A DNA stretch of 7,862 bases from Candidatus Methanoplasma sp. (GTDB lineage: Archaea; Thermoplasmatota; Thermoplasmata; Methanomassiliicoccales; Methanomethylophilaceae): contig JAIRQG010000055.1 of the NCBI GenBank assembly GCA_031256615.1, positions 1 to 7,862 on the forward strand. Direction: 5' to 3'. Every line of letters starts with the position of its first letter. Position 1 is the first letter of the stretch. A model generated the notes under the pieces. It made no database searches, had not been told where the DNA came from, and worked only from the letters and a program-made list of their open reading frames with translations. A program made the position numbers and the translations under genes. This document shows positions 1 through 6,667 of this stretch, one piece after another.

Positions 1-186
1 GGCGGGGTCAGGTCCGCATATCCGGAGGAAGCTAAAGATATCGGCGGGACCAGATTGGATGAGGCAGATTTTGCCGATCTCATTGTGACCGCGTGCCCGT
101 TCTGCGTTGCGAACCTGGCCTCGGCCGCGGGCGGCCGTAAGGTGAAAGTGGTCGATCTGACGGAACTGGTGGACAGCAGCCTCTGA
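1..186 (+). CDS. CCG-domain (Fe-S)-binding protein, HdrB/HdrD/GlpC-like, 3' end only
   Basis: Frame 1 is open from the window edge to a TGA at 184-186, giving the last 61 residues; the start lies outside the window. The sequence TACPFCVANL (residues about 30-39 of the fragment) matches the closing CxxC half of a cysteine-rich CCG domain. That domain is used by heterodisulfide reductase subunits B and D, GlpC and LutA/GlcF-type proteins to bind a special iron-sulfur cluster in electron transfer. The end, DLTELVDSSL, resembles the HdrD/GlpC type more than classical HdrB. Cytoplasmic electron transfer is the likely role, but the substrate cannot be told from the fragment. The stop lies 2 bases before the folP start, so the two are probably cotranscribed. 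Confidence 0.7.
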   Translation, partial: GGVRSAYPEEAKDIGGTRLDEADFADLIVTACPFCVANLASAAGGRKVKVVDLTELVDSSL

Positions 187-188
187 TC

Positions 189-998
189 ATGCACCCCTCC
201 GATCTTTGGAAAAGGCCGGAAGGCAGACCATTGATAATGGGGATACTGAACCTGACCCCCGATTCATTCTCGGACGGAGGCGCATACCTTTCAACAAATA
301 ATGCCTTGAAGCATGCTTATCATCTTTTGGAGAGCGGCGCGGATGTCATAGACATAGGAGGAGAATCCTCAAGGCCAGGTTCCGAACCGGTATCTGAGGA
401 GGAAGAGATCGAAAGGATCATCTGCGTGATAAAAGAACTCGCGCCGACGATCGGCATCCCCATATCGGTAGATACAGCGAAGCCCCGCGTTGCCGAATTA
501 TCTCTCAAAGCGGGAGCGTCGATCATCAACGACATCGGCGGATTACGGAATGACGATATGACGGATGTTGCGATATCTCACGATGTTCCGGCGGTGATCG
601 TGCATATGCACGGAACCCCAAAGACCTTCGGGACTGACATGATGGAAGGCGATGCCCTGGCCGAGATCAAAAGGTTCCTCAACGAAAGGGCGGAGCACGC
701 CGTAGGCAGAGGACTGGATGAAAAGAACATCATCCTTGATCCCGGAATAGGTTTCGGGAAGAACCCTGAGCAGGACATGATGATCATACAAAACAGCGGA
801 TGGTTCGGCGGCGGATACCCTGTGCTCATCGGCCCGTCCAGAAAGAGGTTCCTTTCGAAGCATTATCCCCGCATGGAAAGAGACGAGGCCACTGCCGCAG
901 CATCGGGAACAGCTGCGGAGAATGGCGCGGCGATCCTCAGAGTGCATAACGTCTCCGCAGTCGTGCAGTTCCTTGAACGGCGTCGTTCCGGCTTATAA
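189..998 (+). CDS. folP: Dihydropteroate synthase
   Basis: This enzyme joins 6-hydroxymethyl-7,8-dihydropterin diphosphate to p-aminobenzoate to make 7,8-dihydropteroate in folate synthesis, in the cytoplasm. At 269 residues it has the usual length of a single-domain TIM-barrel enzyme. The family motifs are all present: NLTPDSFSDGG (21-31), DIGGESSRPG (55-64), SVDT (93-96), NDIGG (114-118), MHGTP (140-144), DPGIGFGK (184-191), GPSRKRF (215-221) and RVH (251-253). The usual ligand residues map to N21, R62, D95, N114, D184, K219, R251 and H253, so the enzyme should be active. It starts 2 bases after the upstream stop, which suggests translational coupling. No other folate gene is visible nearby. 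Its last bases overlap the convergent DUF2116 gene by 6. Many methanogens use methanopterin and lack this enzyme, so its presence is a clue to lineage or transfer. Confidence 0.96.
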   Translation: MHPSDLWKRPEGRPLIMGILNLTPDSFSDGGAYLSTNNALKHAYHLLESGADVIDIGGESSRPGSEPVSEEEEIERIICVIKELAPTIGIPISVDTAKPRVAELSLKAGASIINDIGGLRNDDMTDVAISHDVPAVIVHMHGTPKTFGTDMMEGDALAEIKRFLNERAEHAVGRGLDEKNIILDPGIGFGKNPEQDMMIIQNSGWFGGGYPVLIGPSRKRFLSKHYPRMERDEATAAASGTAAENGAAILRVHNVSAVVQFLERRRSGL

Positions 999-1190
999 GA
1001 AGGCGCCTATTGTCAGTATGACCAATACGCTTACGGCTGTCACTACAACAAAAAGGATATTGTTGCTCTTTTCCTTTTTGATCTTAGCCTGATCCTTCCA
1101 ATAACAATCCTCTGAGCAGTAGGCCTGCTCGAATGGCACGGGGTCTCCGCAGAACTTACAGTGGTCATGTTCAGGCAGTCTTACGGACAT
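993..1190 (-). CDS. DUF2116-type zinc-ribbon protein with C-terminal membrane helix
   Basis: The protein has 65 residues. The N-terminal part has four cysteines, C11, C14, C25 and C29 (HCKFC, YCSEDC), spaced to hold one zinc. A lysine-rich linker (about 33-42) follows, then one hydrophobic helix (about 44-64) that runs to the C-terminus. This is the layout of the archaeal DUF2116 zinc-ribbon family, whose function is unknown. The polarity suggests a tail-anchored protein with the zinc ribbon in the cytoplasm. There is no Shine-Dalgarno sequence before the ATG, but a TATA-like TTTAAAT on this strand lies about 26 bases upstream, so the mRNA is probably leaderless. It is divergent from the SPFH operon and shares the intergenic region with it. 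Its stop is shared with the folP stop in a TTATAA palindrome. Confidence 0.85.
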   Translation of the reverse strand: MSVRLPEHDHCKFCGDPVPFEQAYCSEDCYWKDQAKIKKEKSNNILFVVVTAVSVLVILTIGAFL

Positions 1191-1212
1191 CGACGGCTCA
1201 TCGCGGTCTTGG

Positions 1213-1219
1213 TTTAAAT
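1213..1219 (-). promoter_or_regulatory. TATA-like box for the DUF2116 gene
   Basis: On the minus strand the sequence reads GATTTAAACC. Its centre lies about 26 bases before the ATG at 1190, the archaeal TATA-to-start distance for a leaderless transcript. This is position-based inference. Confidence 0.45.
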
Positions 1220-1283
1220 CTCTGTATGTTCTGAGATATAGAAATGCCTTAAGTCAAAAATAACACTATAAAGTAAAAGAAAC

Positions 1284-1294
1284 ATCTATATAAA
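1284..1294 (+). promoter_or_regulatory. TATA box for the five-gene zinc-ribbon/SPFH operon
   Basis: ATCTATATAAA follows a purine-rich stretch (AAAGAAAC) that could serve as the BRE. The TATA centre is near 1290, which puts the expected transcript start near 1315, only a few bases before the ATG at 1322. No Shine-Dalgarno sequence precedes that ATG, in keeping with a very short leader. A second TATA-like string, ACTATAAAG at 1265-1273, is a weaker alternative. Confidence 0.6.
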
Positions 1295-1321
1295 CCAGCT
1301 ATAATTCATGCGAGTATTACT

Positions 1322-2233
1322 ATGGTATTGAGTGTTTTTAAGTCCGGCGATGAACTGTTCAATCAGGGCATAGACCTGGTAAAAAGGAAGGAATATGCCA
1401 AAGCAAGAAGGAATTTTGAAAAGACCATTGAGAAAGGCGGCAGGGAAGCGGCACTTGCAAGAGCCTATGTGGACATAATAGATGCGTGCCTTGACAGGGA
1501 TAATCCTGGCAAGTACAACAAACTCGCGTCAACCCTTGATCAAATGAAGGAGGATTTTGAGTTTGGACTGACCGAGATAAATCCTCCCAGAGTCGCATTG
1601 GAGTGCAGGCTGCTGGCCGAACGAATGGAGGCCGGAAGGATGCCTGGGGGCACCCCTGCGCAGGCGGAAGCAAAGGGTAACAGGTTCCTTGACGTTGCCA
1701 GAAAATATCAGGCGATGATAGGGAATGAGACGATAAAGATCAGCGAGATCGTAGGAATACCTGTGAACACCGGCATCAAAGAGGCCCTGTACGCACAGAC
1801 CGTTGGATACGAGAACCTTGCTTTGGGAGCGGTTGCAGCGGACCCGAAGAGGGCCGCTGAGCTGCTGCAGAACGCGTATGCCTGCCGCAAACAGGCCGGA
1901 GAGGATGCTCAGTATATCCTGAACACCATCAATGCATATTCTAAGTCAGTGAAATGCTGGATCTGCGGAAGGCCTTCAACCGGCGAGGGCGTGCATTTCC
2001 TTGCGATGCCCAGCGATATATCGCCGTTTATGAAGAAATCCGATGACGATATACTGAAATCCACTCCTGCCGATTATAACTCGGTATATGTATGCAGACC
2101 TTGCTACTCCGCTATATCTAGAAGATCGGATGATATTGCAAGGCAATACCACGAAAGAGCGATGCAGGAGATGAGGGCCATGGAGGCGAGACTACAGGCC
2201 CAGATCAGCAGCATGGCCATGATGAGACGGTGA
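1322..2233 (+). CDS. Helical-repeat (TPR-like) protein with C-terminal CxxC/CxxC zinc site, first gene of the SPFH operon
   Basis: I do not recognise a named family for this 303-residue protein. Residues about 5-60 look like a TPR-type helical hairpin (ELFNQGIDLVKRKEYAKARR, then NFEKTI). The middle, to about 207, is also mostly helical, with a second TPR-like stretch around 156-193. A compact metal site follows, CWIC (212-215) paired with CRPC (258-261). The last 35 residues are a charged, methionine-rich helix that may be a coiled coil. There is no signal peptide or membrane helix, so it should be cytoplasmic. The stop lies 5 bases before the next gene's TTG. Position and shared zinc sites suggest an adaptor for the downstream SPFH complex, but this is inference. 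The ATG at 1322 is supported by the TATA box about 30 bases upstream. Confidence 0.85.
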   Translation: MVLSVFKSGDELFNQGIDLVKRKEYAKARRNFEKTIEKGGREAALARAYVDIIDACLDRDNPGKYNKLASTLDQMKEDFEFGLTEINPPRVALECRLLAERMEAGRMPGGTPAQAEAKGNRFLDVARKYQAMIGNETIKISEIVGIPVNTGIKEALYAQTVGYENLALGAVAADPKRAAELLQNAYACRKQAGEDAQYILNTINAYSKSVKCWICGRPSTGEGVHFLAMPSDISPFMKKSDDDILKSTPADYNSVYVCRPCYSAISRRSDDIARQYHERAMQEMRAMEARLQAQISSMAMMRR

Positions 2234-2238
2234 AATGA

Positions 2239-3783
2239 TTGGATGAAATGGTTATGCTCCGGTGCAAATACTGCGGTGCCCCTCTTGAGAAAAAGGCCTT
2301 GGAGTCTGATTCTCCGTACATAACATGCTCCAGCTGCGGTACGTCCCAGCAAAGGGTGGATGCCAGGGCATATCTTGACCAGATGATGGGACAGATACAG
2401 TCATGGATAAGCAGGACCATACCGGGAGGATTCTCCATGTCTCAGAGCGAGAACGTGGACTCCGTTGCAAGATTCAATATATTCAACAACAATGTTAGAC
2501 CAAGGGTCGAGACAGAATATTCAGAATACAGGTTTGCGGCCAATTCTCTTTTGGCAAATCCTCTGATAACGCTCCCTTTCACCACTGATAACAGCGCCGT
2601 GCCCGCCCACACCTCCGCGAAAGCATTCGAGTTCAATGCAAAGGTCAAGAGCATAGAGGCCCTGGCTGTAGACGAAGCTTCCAAGAACATCGTCATATCG
2701 GCGGAGGAGATGGCTTCGGGGTATGCGGTTCTGATCAACAACACGAAACTTCTCCAGGAAGACAAGCCCGGAAGGTACACGCTTATGGCCAACAATTTCA
2801 CGGAAGCCTCGGCGGCGTTCGGGAAGATCAAAGGATACGGACCTGCCGCAGACCGCTTCCGGGCTTTGGCCGGGGTCTGTACGGGGTGCGAGAAACTCCT
2901 GAACGGGGACGGCGCCGGAAGCCTCTCATACTTCGAGGCGGGGGCCGCACAGCTAAGCAAGGTCAAGACCGCCATCAGCACAGATCTGACGCTGGGCATC
3001 ATGTATCAGGCGGTGGACATGGAGATAACGCAGACAAAGATCCTTTCGGACATTGCCGGATTCGTCCTCAAAGGGGTTGCCGCAAATCCCCTGGAGATAC
3101 TCAACACCATCAAAAAGATAATAAGCTTCAATTACCCGAAAACGGGGAGGTGGGGATACCTGCTCGGGAACAAGGACAGATTCAGCGAGATCTTCGCCAA
3201 TCTTTCGAAAGTGCTCAGCGCAAAATCCGGAGGCACGCTCGCCATCGTACCCGGTGCGGGAGAATATCTGATACCGTTTTGGGATATCGATCTCAAATAC
3301 AGCTTCCAAACGGGTGCGGCATGGGCGAAAAAGAGCGTTGAGGTCAAAGAGGATCTTCTCATACCGGCAGACTTCGTCATCGACGCGCAGTGCCTGAACG
3401 ATCCGAGGGGCGGGATCACGGACATATTCTCCATAAGGCCGGAAAAAAGCATACTCTCAGGGATAAAAGGAACCGAGACGAGCATAAGCGACGGAGAGGG
3501 CATCGGACGACTTTCCGATTCCGCCGCACAGAACTCTCCGGGGTCGAGAAAGATCGTGGTCCCTCTGAGCACAGAAAAAGAAGCAAAAAAGCTGATGAGC
3601 GAGTATCTTGCGGTATGCACCAGCCAGGACTCGAAACTCAAGCTGAGCAATCCTAATGTAAAATCGCTCATCTTTATACCATGCAATGTCAGCGGCGGCC
3701 GTGTCGAGGTCCCGAACGGATTCGGCAAGCTTGTGCCCCAGCGCATGAGAAGGATGGAGCTTTCTCAGATGATAATAATATAA
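2239..3783 (+). CDS. Large zinc-ribbon protein of unknown function, SPFH operon
   Basis: The protein has 514 residues from a TTG start at 2239, chosen because GGTGA (2229-2233) lies 5 bases upstream; an in-frame ATG at 2248 would shorten it by 3 residues and is a fair alternative. An N-terminal zinc ribbon (CKYC at 9-12 and CSSC at 30-33) is followed by a short helix and a long region with no family I can name. Around 350-380 the segment YLIPFWDIDLKY, followed by a FQTGAAW stretch, resembles the 'PFW' beta domain of zinc-ribbon proteins encoded beside SPFH genes, such as B. subtilis YdjG; this comparison is from memory and weak. The C-terminus (MIII) is hydrophobic but too short to span a membrane. 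The tight spacing to the neighbours argues for a shared complex. Confidence 0.85.
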   Translation: MDEMVMLRCKYCGAPLEKKALESDSPYITCSSCGTSQQRVDARAYLDQMMGQIQSWISRTIPGGFSMSQSENVDSVARFNIFNNNVRPRVETEYSEYRFAANSLLANPLITLPFTTDNSAVPAHTSAKAFEFNAKVKSIEALAVDEASKNIVISAEEMASGYAVLINNTKLLQEDKPGRYTLMANNFTEASAAFGKIKGYGPAADRFRALAGVCTGCEKLLNGDGAGSLSYFEAGAAQLSKVKTAISTDLTLGIMYQAVDMEITQTKILSDIAGFVLKGVAANPLEILNTIKKIISFNYPKTGRWGYLLGNKDRFSEIFANLSKVLSAKSGGTLAIVPGAGEYLIPFWDIDLKYSFQTGAAWAKKSVEVKEDLLIPADFVIDAQCLNDPRGGITDIFSIRPEKSILSGIKGTETSISDGEGIGRLSDSAAQNSPGSRKIVVPLSTEKEAKKLMSEYLAVCTSQDSKLKLSNPNVKSLIFIPCNVSGGRVEVPNGFGKLVPQRMRRMELSQMIII

Positions 3784-3789
3784 ATGAAC

Positions 3790-3797
3790 GGAAGTGA
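3790..3797 (+). promoter_or_regulatory. Ribosome binding site that favours the internal ATG at 3802
   Basis: GGAAGTGA ends 4 bases before the ATG at 3802, and GTGA can pair with the archaeal 16S end. The first ATG (3784) abuts the upstream stop as TAAATG and could also be used by coupled re-initiation. Confidence 0.45.
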
Positions 3798-3801
3798 AAA
3801 A

Positions 3802-4164
3802 ATGAATAACAAAACTTTGTCTGCGATTTCGCTGGGATCGGCGATCATCGCACTGGGAATCGGACTGATAGTCTATGTCATCACTGACGAGTTGGCGATG
3901 ATATTGTGGACTGTCTTGCTGATATTCGGTATAGCGCTGCTCGCCATGTCATTCTTATACTCAGGCAAGAGCGGGAAGTTCGGCCCTTCTGAATTCGTTT
4001 ACAGAATGGTGCTGGGCATACTTCTTGCCGTCATCGGCGTGATAGGCATACTATACACTTACACAGATGTCAGCATCTGGATACTCGCGGCGATATTCCT
4101 CATAGCCCTAGCGCTGGTGGGGATCTTGGTTGCGCTTATGAACGGAAAAAAGGAGGGGCAGTAA
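3802..4164 (+). CDS. Small four-helix membrane protein, SPFH operon
   Basis: From the ATG at 3802 the protein has 120 residues; an in-frame ATG at 3784 adds six (MNGSEK). I prefer 3802 because a binding site sits just before it and the first helix follows closely. Four hydrophobic segments are clear: about 8-28, 31-53, 66-88 and 91-113. A basic loop (SGKSGKFGPSE) lies between helices 2 and 3 and the tail is NGKKEGQ. By the positive-inside rule both ends and that loop face the cytoplasm, making two helical hairpins. There is no catalytic motif. It is the only membrane protein in the operon, so it is the natural candidate to tether the soluble SPFH and zinc-ribbon proteins. No family name is recognised. 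Confidence 0.85.
   Translation: MNNKTLSAISLGSAIIALGIGLIVYVITDELAMILWTVLLIFGIALLAMSFLYSGKSGKFGPSEFVYRMVLGILLAVIGVIGILYTYTDVSIWILAAIFLIALALVGILVALMNGKKEGQ
4151..4158 (+). promoter_or_regulatory. Strong Shine-Dalgarno sequence for the coiled-coil gene
   Basis: AGGAGGGG lies inside the 3' end of the membrane-protein gene, with 8 bases between AGGAGG and the ATG at 4165. It supports that start and independent ribosome entry at this junction. Confidence 0.7.
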
Positions 4165-4695
4165 ATGCCGATCGATGAAACAATAGAGAGTCAAATGAAA
4201 AAGAACCAATCCCTCATAGAGAGGATCGGTCTCTACATCCCCATCTACAGAGGGTACAAGAACAAGAACCTCCGCAGGGATGAGGATCGGGCCGTAAGGA
4301 CCGAGGTTGCCAGGGTCCTCGAGAGAGCGAAACTCGACCTGGTCACCGTGCAGAGAGCAACCGTGAACGATCTTGATCTGATGAGGGACGCAGAAAGAAT
4401 AAGAAGCAAAGCGGACCGCTATTACATAGATGTGAAGAAAGCAGTCAACGGATACAGTGCATTCCACTCATCGGTCAAGATCCTGGAATCGGAGCTTGAC
4501 ATGCTGATCGAATGGGACGCGAACCTGATAGAGGATGCGGTCGCCCTTAAGAACGAGACCGCAGAGCTTGTCAGAATGATCGACGCCGGAGATACGGGAC
4601 TGAAGACCCCATTGAGAGACCTCGAGATAACCATCGATAAACTCATAGAGGACTACAATGAAAGGGAAACGATCATGAGAGGATTCAAAGAGTAA
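4165..4695 (+). CDS. All-helical coiled-coil protein encoded beside SPFH, function unknown
   Basis: The 176-residue protein is highly charged, appears almost wholly helical, and has no membrane segment or cysteine pairs. Two recognisable blocks stand out: GYKNKNLRRDEDRAVR (30-45), and GYSAF (96-100) leading into a helix through about 128 with acidic and aliphatic spacing. From memory, bacterial proteins with a GYk-x-rRe-x-D-x-x-R block followed by a GY-x-x-F block also occur beside SPFH-domain genes; I give no family number. The length and helical make-up invite comparison with PspA/ESCRT-III proteins, but I see no direct sequence match. It starts immediately after the upstream stop (TAAATG) behind a strong binding site. 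Likely role: soluble structural partner of the SPFH protein (inference). Confidence 0.85.
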   Translation: MPIDETIESQMKKNQSLIERIGLYIPIYRGYKNKNLRRDEDRAVRTEVARVLERAKLDLVTVQRATVNDLDLMRDAERIRSKADRYYIDVKKAVNGYSAFHSSVKILESELDMLIEWDANLIEDAVALKNETAELVRMIDAGDTGLKTPLRDLEITIDKLIEDYNERETIMRGFKE

Positions 4696-4701
4696 GGTGA
4701 T
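4696..4701 (+). promoter_or_regulatory. GGTGAT ribosome binding site for the SPFH gene
   Basis: GGTGAT is complementary to the conserved archaeal 16S 3' end (ATCACC). It sits between the upstream TAA and the ATG at 4706 with 4 bases of spacing, fixing that start. Confidence 0.75.
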
Positions 4702-4705
4702 CTAA

Positions 4706-5812
4706 ATGGCAGAAAAAACAAACGTAGTGTTCTGGGCGAACCAGGGGCAGGATGACATAATATACAGGTCGGCACAGGACGACCTCAGGACGATCACTTC
4801 GGTCACCGTGCCGGAGCATGCTGTAGCGCTCTTCATCAGGGACGGGCAGCTGATGGGCGTGCTGGAGCCGGGGAGGCATGTCATAACCTCGGCGAACATC
4901 CCCTGGCTCACGAAACTGTACAACCTTGCGCTGGGTTTCAAGGAGACGCCGTTCAAAGTTTGGATCGTGTTCGTCTCCCTGAAGATGTTCAACGGCAAGT
5001 GGGGCATCAGAAGCATGATAAAAGCGGCCAAGGAGTACGAAGTGCCGATAGTCCTCATGGCGAACGGAGACTTCCAGTTCAGGATCAACGACACAGCGGT
5101 GTTCTACACCCAGGTGCTCGGCGGGCTTAACGCATACTCGACCGGCGACGTGAACTCTTTCATGAAGAGCTTCATCAATGAGCAGATCATCCAGCAGATG
5201 AACACCCAGTATTACATGGACATCATGGAGAATCTCGAGAAGGCGTCCACCAACACCAAGATACTCATCGAGCAGTACTTCGCCCAGAGAGGCATTGAAC
5301 TGCTTTCGCTGAAGATCAATGAGGTTCTTACGACCGACGAGGACCGCCAGAAGGTGTTCAACTACCTGCAGTTCAGCAGCAAGAACGGAGAAGCCTTCAG
5401 AAGATACGAGGTTATGGAGAGCATGGCCAACGCCATCGGCGAATCCACAGGAGGAGCGGCGATGGGCGCAGGAATGCTTCTGTTCCCGCAGATGTACCAG
5501 CAGCTGCAGCAGCAGCCGGTTCAGGGTGTGCAGCAGCAACAGCAGCAACAGCAGCCAATGAAGGTCATGTGCCCAACATGCGGCGGACTGAACGAGTACC
5601 CGTACAAATACTGCAACAGCTGCGGACAGCCCTCGCCTATGGCGGCGGCCCATGGACAGCCTGTGCAGGCGCAGCAGGCGCCTCCGGCAGGGAACACCGG
5701 AGTATCTGCGGGCGGCAAGAAGTTCAAGAACTGCCCTTACTGCGGCGAGGATATCAGCAGCCTTCCGAAGACACCCAAATTCTGTCCTTACTGCTCAGAG
5801 CAGATAAACTGA
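4706..5812 (+). CDS. SPFH-domain protein with poly-Q linker and two C-terminal zinc ribbons
   Basis: The protein has 368 residues. Residues about 1-215 match the stomatin/prohibitin-like SPFH group often annotated as 'virion core protein' or COG4260, which includes B. subtilis YdjI: TVPEHAVALFIRDGQL, LEPGRHVI, the strand-rich core and LLSLKINEVLTT. A short helical and Gly/Ala-rich part (about 216-258) follows, then a Gln-rich linker with eight consecutive Gln (276-283). Two zinc ribbons close the protein: CPTC/CNSC (289-292, 303-306) and CPYC/CPYC (343-346, 360-363), joined by an Ala/Gln/Pro linker. There is no N-terminal membrane helix, unlike classical stomatins, so membrane contact is probably through partners. 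SPFH proteins form large ring or scaffold assemblies at membranes. It is the last gene of the operon and ends at a hairpin terminator. The family call is firm; the cellular role is inferred. Confidence 0.92.
   Translation: MAEKTNVVFWANQGQDDIIYRSAQDDLRTITSVTVPEHAVALFIRDGQLMGVLEPGRHVITSANIPWLTKLYNLALGFKETPFKVWIVFVSLKMFNGKWGIRSMIKAAKEYEVPIVLMANGDFQFRINDTAVFYTQVLGGLNAYSTGDVNSFMKSFINEQIIQQMNTQYYMDIMENLEKASTNTKILIEQYFAQRGIELLSLKINEVLTTDEDRQKVFNYLQFSSKNGEAFRRYEVMESMANAIGESTGGAAMGAGMLLFPQMYQQLQQQPVQGVQQQQQQQQPMKVMCPTCGGLNEYPYKYCNSCGQPSPMAAAHGQPVQAQQAPPAGNTGVSAGGKKFKNCPYCGEDISSLPKTPKFCPYCSEQIN
5501..5554 (+). repeat. CAG/CAA repeat coding for a poly-Q linker
   Basis: The stretch from the QQLQQQ motif to an uninterrupted run of eight Gln codons at 5531-5554 (CAG CAG CAA CAG CAG CAA CAG CAG) lies between the SPFH domain and the first zinc ribbon. 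The codon mix is periodic (CAGCAGCAA), so replication slippage could change linker length without breaking the frame. Confidence 0.8.
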
Positions 5813-5858
5813 TCCGGCCAACGCCGGGTCTTCTTTTTCATTTTTCCGTCTTTATTTT
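5811..5858 (+). terminator. Hairpin plus T-rich terminator of the SPFH operon
   Basis: GATCCGGC (5811-5818) pairs with GCCGGGTC (5823-5830), an 8-bp stem with one G-T pair and a CAAC loop. T-rich runs follow from 5831 (TTCTTTTT, CATTTTT, CTTTATTTT). The stem begins inside the TGA stop codon. Confidence 0.8.
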
Positions 5859-5869
5859 CGATGTTCCTC

Positions 5870-6550
5870 TTATGTATCTGTGGTCACATCATCCCAGTCA
5901 TCTTCACAATAGTTGATCAGCCAATTCAGCGCACGGTGCCTCTCCATCACGATGCCCCATTCATTCTTGTGCTCCATCGGATTGCTGATCCTGTTCTCCA
6001 CACACGCCCAGTCATACCTGTAGATAAGGTCTGCCTGGTCCAATATAGCTTCTTTATCACGCAGGACCGCATTTGAAAGGAATTCCCTATAGCTCTTGTA
6101 ACCATTCATCAGACCGACAGCTTTAGTTACGTCGCATACCTCGGCAGGCACCGCCAGAGCCTCTTTTGTGCTCAGAAAGCCCAGCGCCCAGAGCATAACG
6201 GTGAACGGCTCGTACTGCCATGAGTATTTGATGCATTCTGACATGTCTGGATCTTTGTTCTCCAGGAATGCTCTTTCATCTGGGGTAAAGAAATCTTGCG
6301 CATCAAAAAGCCTGATCAGTCTTTCTATCCATTTTCTGTGCTTTTTCCGTTTTTCGCCCGAACAAAGCCCTTCGGCATACAGAGATATCAGCATCAGGCC
6401 GACCGTCCGGCGGGCGACCTCTTCCTTCGTGCGCAGGACCGTCTCATCCATGCTTTCGATCCGGGGGAGCCCGTCCATTGTCTTTATTCCAAGCGCTTTC
6501 AGAATCGCGATGCTTTTCTGTTTTCTCTGTTCCGAATCATCGTCGCACAT
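5870..6550 (-). CDS. DUF4272 domain protein
   Basis: From the ATG at 6550 the product has 226 residues; an upstream in-frame ATG at 6586 would add 12 hydrophobic residues (MFMLWTPFHLFI) that the family does not need. The DUF4272 signature runs the whole length: LPRIE (28-32), LRTKEEVARR (39-48), WQYEPFTVMLWALG (111-124), ILDQADLIYRYDWA (169-182), GIVMERHRALNWL (199-211) and the closing WDDVTTDT (219-226). The function of the family is unknown; it is a soluble, helical, mostly bacterial family, sometimes found near toxin-immunity loci. Here it stands alone, tail to tail with the SPFH operon, and may have been acquired from bacteria. No residue can be named catalytic. The gene looks intact. Confidence 0.9.
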   Translation of the reverse strand: MCDDDSEQRKQKSIAILKALGIKTMDGLPRIESMDETVLRTKEEVARRTVGLMLISLYAEGLCSGEKRKKHRKWIERLIRLFDAQDFFTPDERAFLENKDPDMSECIKYSWQYEPFTVMLWALGFLSTKEALAVPAEVCDVTKAVGLMNGYKSYREFLSNAVLRDKEAILDQADLIYRYDWACVENRISNPMEHKNEWGIVMERHRALNWLINYCEDDWDDVTTDT

Positions 6551-6573
6551 AATGAATAGATGGAATGGCGTCC

Positions 6574-6590
6574 ATAACATAAACATATTT
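6574..6590 (-). promoter_or_regulatory. Possible TATA-like region for the DUF4272 gene
   Basis: The minus strand reads AAATATGTTTATGTTAT here, about 25-38 bases before the ATG at 6550. It is AT-rich and correctly placed for a leaderless start at 6550, but not a clean TATA box. There is no Shine-Dalgarno sequence before either candidate ATG. Confidence 0.3.
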
Positions 6591-6667
6591 GGGTACCGCG
6601 CGTGCCTCTGAACGACATCCGTAGATTTCTGGGCGATGAAGGCAGTATTGGAGAGTTATTACTACGA

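Noticed and set aside
2442..3002. 186-residue minus-strand open frame
   Set aside because: It is antisense to the 514-residue zinc-ribbon gene, with no promoter or binding site and composition typical of a shadow frame.
4685..5653. 322-residue minus-strand open frame
   Set aside because: It is the shadow of the SPFH gene: Leu- and His-rich low-complexity protein opposite the CAG repeats and CxxC codons.
6168..6611. 147-residue plus-strand open frame
   Set aside because: It is antisense to the intact DUF4272 gene, whose signature is clear along its whole length.
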